Made by a program: the position numbers and the translations under genes. Below are positions 62,064-64,000 of a stretch of DNA of 64,000 bases, one piece after another (the stretch's first letter is position 1; each line of letters begins with the position of its first letter). The DNA is from Spisula solida (taxonomy: Eukaryota > Mollusca > Bivalvia > Venerida > Mactridae), in NCBI GenBank assembly GCA_947247005.1, contig OX365956.1, forward strand, positions 1,061,501 to 1,125,500. The letters are read 5' to 3'. The notes below the pieces were generated by a model. It was not told where the DNA came from and made no database searches. It was given only the letters and a program-made list of their open reading frames with translations.

Positions 62064-62672
62064 GTAAGTTCCTCACTTTCAAGTGTAATGTAATTTTGAA
62101 AGATCAATACATTTGTACATATAATATAGTAGCAGATTTTACAAAGTAAATCCTTACTAAATATCCTCTCATATGGTTGTTATTGTGTTTCAAACGGAGG
62201 AAGGCATTCTATGCAGTGCAAAAATTGAATATGGGTTGTCTGGGTTTAAAAGCTAAGTCAACAATTTGAGTAGTATGAAAACCTTGTGCATGCATAGAGG
62301 CTAAATCTTCGTGTGATTTTCATGAATCTTAGTAAGCAATTGAATATTGTTACTTGTGTTACAGTAGAGGCTTTCAATACTGCTGCAGGTGACATATATT
62401 TCTAAAACAAACAATTAGATATACGTAAACACATTGATGATTATTGGTAAAATTAGATTGATACATGTACATGGAATTTCCTCTGTAAAAGTTTTTTATC
62501 GCTCATTCAAGAGGTAAAGGGTGGACAAAAATATATACATGTGTACTTGAGTCTTCCAAATCAGTTGACCTTGGGCGGAGATCTAGGGTATTTCTGGATA
62601 GATTAGGCTGAATACAATTATTGTTATTATCTTACGACTCAGTTAAGTGATATAAGGCGACTATTTTTTCAG

Positions 62673-62952
62673 ACGTGTGAAGAGGGCCATGAAACTAGGT
62701 GGTGTTCACAGCCAGCTATGAACAGAATGCTGCATGCAGGTGATTTTCAGATCTGCTCGACTATTCTGACTAGTGGGAACAACTACGGCAAGATGAATTT
62801 GTGGGCTAGGTTTTTACATTTGAAGTTCCCATCTGCTGACCAATTCCACAAAATACAGGGACATTATCTGGTGCCTACAATTGATTTGTTTTGGCAGAAC
62901 CTTCAAAACGAGGCAGTACAAGAATTTGCAGCAACCGATGTTGTGGTGTTGG
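62673..62952 (+). CDS. Exon 7: Kolobok-like transposase N-terminal core
   Basis: Acceptor ATTTTTTCAG, donor GTGAGT, phase 1 at the end. It begins TCEEGHETRWCSQPAMNR (C-x3-H, then W-C-S-Q-P) and continues GDFQICSTILTSGNNYGKM, FLHLKFPSADQFHKIQ, YLVPTIDLFW and VVVLG. Order and spacing match the helical region before the first catalytic Asp in Kolobok-type transposases and related multicopy animal proteins, from memory. Confidence 0.7.
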
Positions 62953-64000
62953 GTGAGTTATTTTTCAGAACATACATGTTTCATAAAGAATGTTGCATAA
63001 AATATTTGGTTTAATTTTAGCCATTGATGTAATTAGATCATCAAAATAGTTAAAAACAATGAAAGATGAACATTTCTACAAAGAACACAATAATAATTAT
63101 CACATCAGTCGAATTCTCTCCAGTCTTATCAAAACTATATACACAGTGCTCTCCAATGAGCAACAACATCTCCTAAACAACATCATCATTTTGTATAAGA
63201 AGTAGCTATAAAACCTCTTCATAGCAACAATCCCTGCACAACAACCGAACATTCGGTATCCCAAAGGGTATCGCTCTGGAGAGATATACTGTAAGAATAA
63301 GTACTCTCATTACTTGTTGAAATTTTTTACTCTTGTGTTACAATTAAGCTGTATACAAAGAATTGGTGCTACATCAGTATATACTATACATGCCAAACCC
63401 AATGGTTTATTTGCTGCATAATTTTCTTCTTTCTTTAGTGTTTCTGTTCCTCAACAATTTTTGTCAGTTTCATACGGTGGCTGATTCACCTATTAAACCA
63501 GTTTTCCTGGAATGTATCCACACCAGTACTAACTTACCCTTCCATAAGGAACTAACAACTTCTCCTTGATTTGGAGTAAGATCAACATTTTTCAAGGAAG
63601 GGAATGACCTGTTACCACTAGAAATCGAACTCTGGCTGCCAAGTTATATATCCAGTAGGACTGTAAATCGGTTTCTGATATAAATCGAAATCCATTATTT
63701 TGCATTGTCTTATCAAGTTTTTTTTGTAGACTCAAAATTGTCAGCTTGTCGACGCAGCTTACGTCAAGAGTGAATCTTATTTTCAAACAAGAATCTGCCA
63801 TGCAAACCATTCATGCAATTTAAAACATGTTGTTTATCACATCTCAGGCCTGACTTGTGTTATCCATGTTAAATACATGGTGCAAGTTACGCTCCCTACA
63901 GCGCTTTGATTTCCACTTAACCGTTACTATTCACGATGTAGTTTCGGGCGAGGCAATTGGAGAGTAGGTGCAAGTCTGCAAGTGCCTATTTACAGTATTT
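62953..64000. other. Start of intron 7 of the Kolobok-like gene
   Basis: No exon with the expected catalytic motif or matching phase was found up to the window edge, and no repeat was recognised. Confidence 0.4.

Larger units (their letters stand above)
58055..62952 (+). other. Gene model: Kolobok-transposase-like protein, 3' partial
   Basis: Seven coding exons: 58055-58266, 58826-59017, 59760-59819, 60527-60595, 61020-61112, 61775-62063, 62673-62952. All have AG/GT borders and junction phases 2,2,2,2,2,0, then 1 at the last donor. They encode 398 residues so far. The N-terminus is basic (RKRSGRGRPSLPESEKKRR), the middle acidic and probably unstructured. The C-terminal part has a Cys/His cluster and a W-C-S-Q-P motif similar to Kolobok-family transposases and their relatives. 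The next exon, expected to start with a G-D-x-R-x-D-S-P-type catalytic block, is outside the window. The many short introns and the host-like structure fit an old, possibly domesticated copy. Confidence 0.65.

Overview
This is animal nuclear DNA: AT-rich, with small spliced exons, very large introns and dense transposon debris. The most likely source is a bivalve mollusc. The window is full of the tandem-core elements (5' hairpin, 'GTCCGTCC' stretches, 3' GGGCCC hairpin, ends in TCTTGTTT) that I associate with bivalve genomes, and the protein families also fit. This assignment is inference.

One gene dominates the window. Six exons on the plus strand (2561-2594, 9734-10009, 13913-14289, 23915-23983, 24505-24802, 47562-50185) join with matching phases 1-1-0-0-1 into an open frame of 3678 nt, or 1225 codons plus stop. 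I read the product as an intracellular NLR-like protein: a short N-terminus without a signal peptide, an I-set-like Ig domain lacking the usual cysteines, a DZIP3-type HEPN domain with an intact R-N-x3-H ribonuclease motif, a helical linker, a NACHT NTPase with clear Walker A and B motifs, and C-terminal LRR-like repeats. An NTP-driven sensor coupled to a HEPN effector would be a plausible animal innate-immunity RNase switch. That function is inferred.

The introns of this gene hold almost all the mobile DNA. Intron 1 (2.6-9.7 kb) has a 43-bp minisatellite split by a TA-flanked transposon, and an hAT-like element with 8-bp target duplications that carries a nested 155-bp hAT MITE. Introns 2 and 3 (10-23.9 kb) are mostly HINE/Pearl-like tandem-core elements. 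Intron 5 (24.8-47.6 kb) holds two inverted blocks of a palindromic GCAGAATATTCTGC satellite, three further satellites, TIR elements carrying convergent tRNA-like sequences, a mariner-like element and a piggyBac-like element.

From 50.2 to 57.8 kb there is more mobile DNA. A 4488-bp TTAA-flanked element with Kolobok-type termini has split a minus-strand relic encoding a C48 (Ulp1-like) peptidase fused to a PHD finger.

From 58.06 kb to beyond the right edge there is a second spliced plus-strand gene. At least seven exons are present (398 complete codons in the window). It resembles Kolobok-type transposases and is either a transposon or a domesticated host copy; the exon expected to hold the first catalytic Asp lies outside the window.
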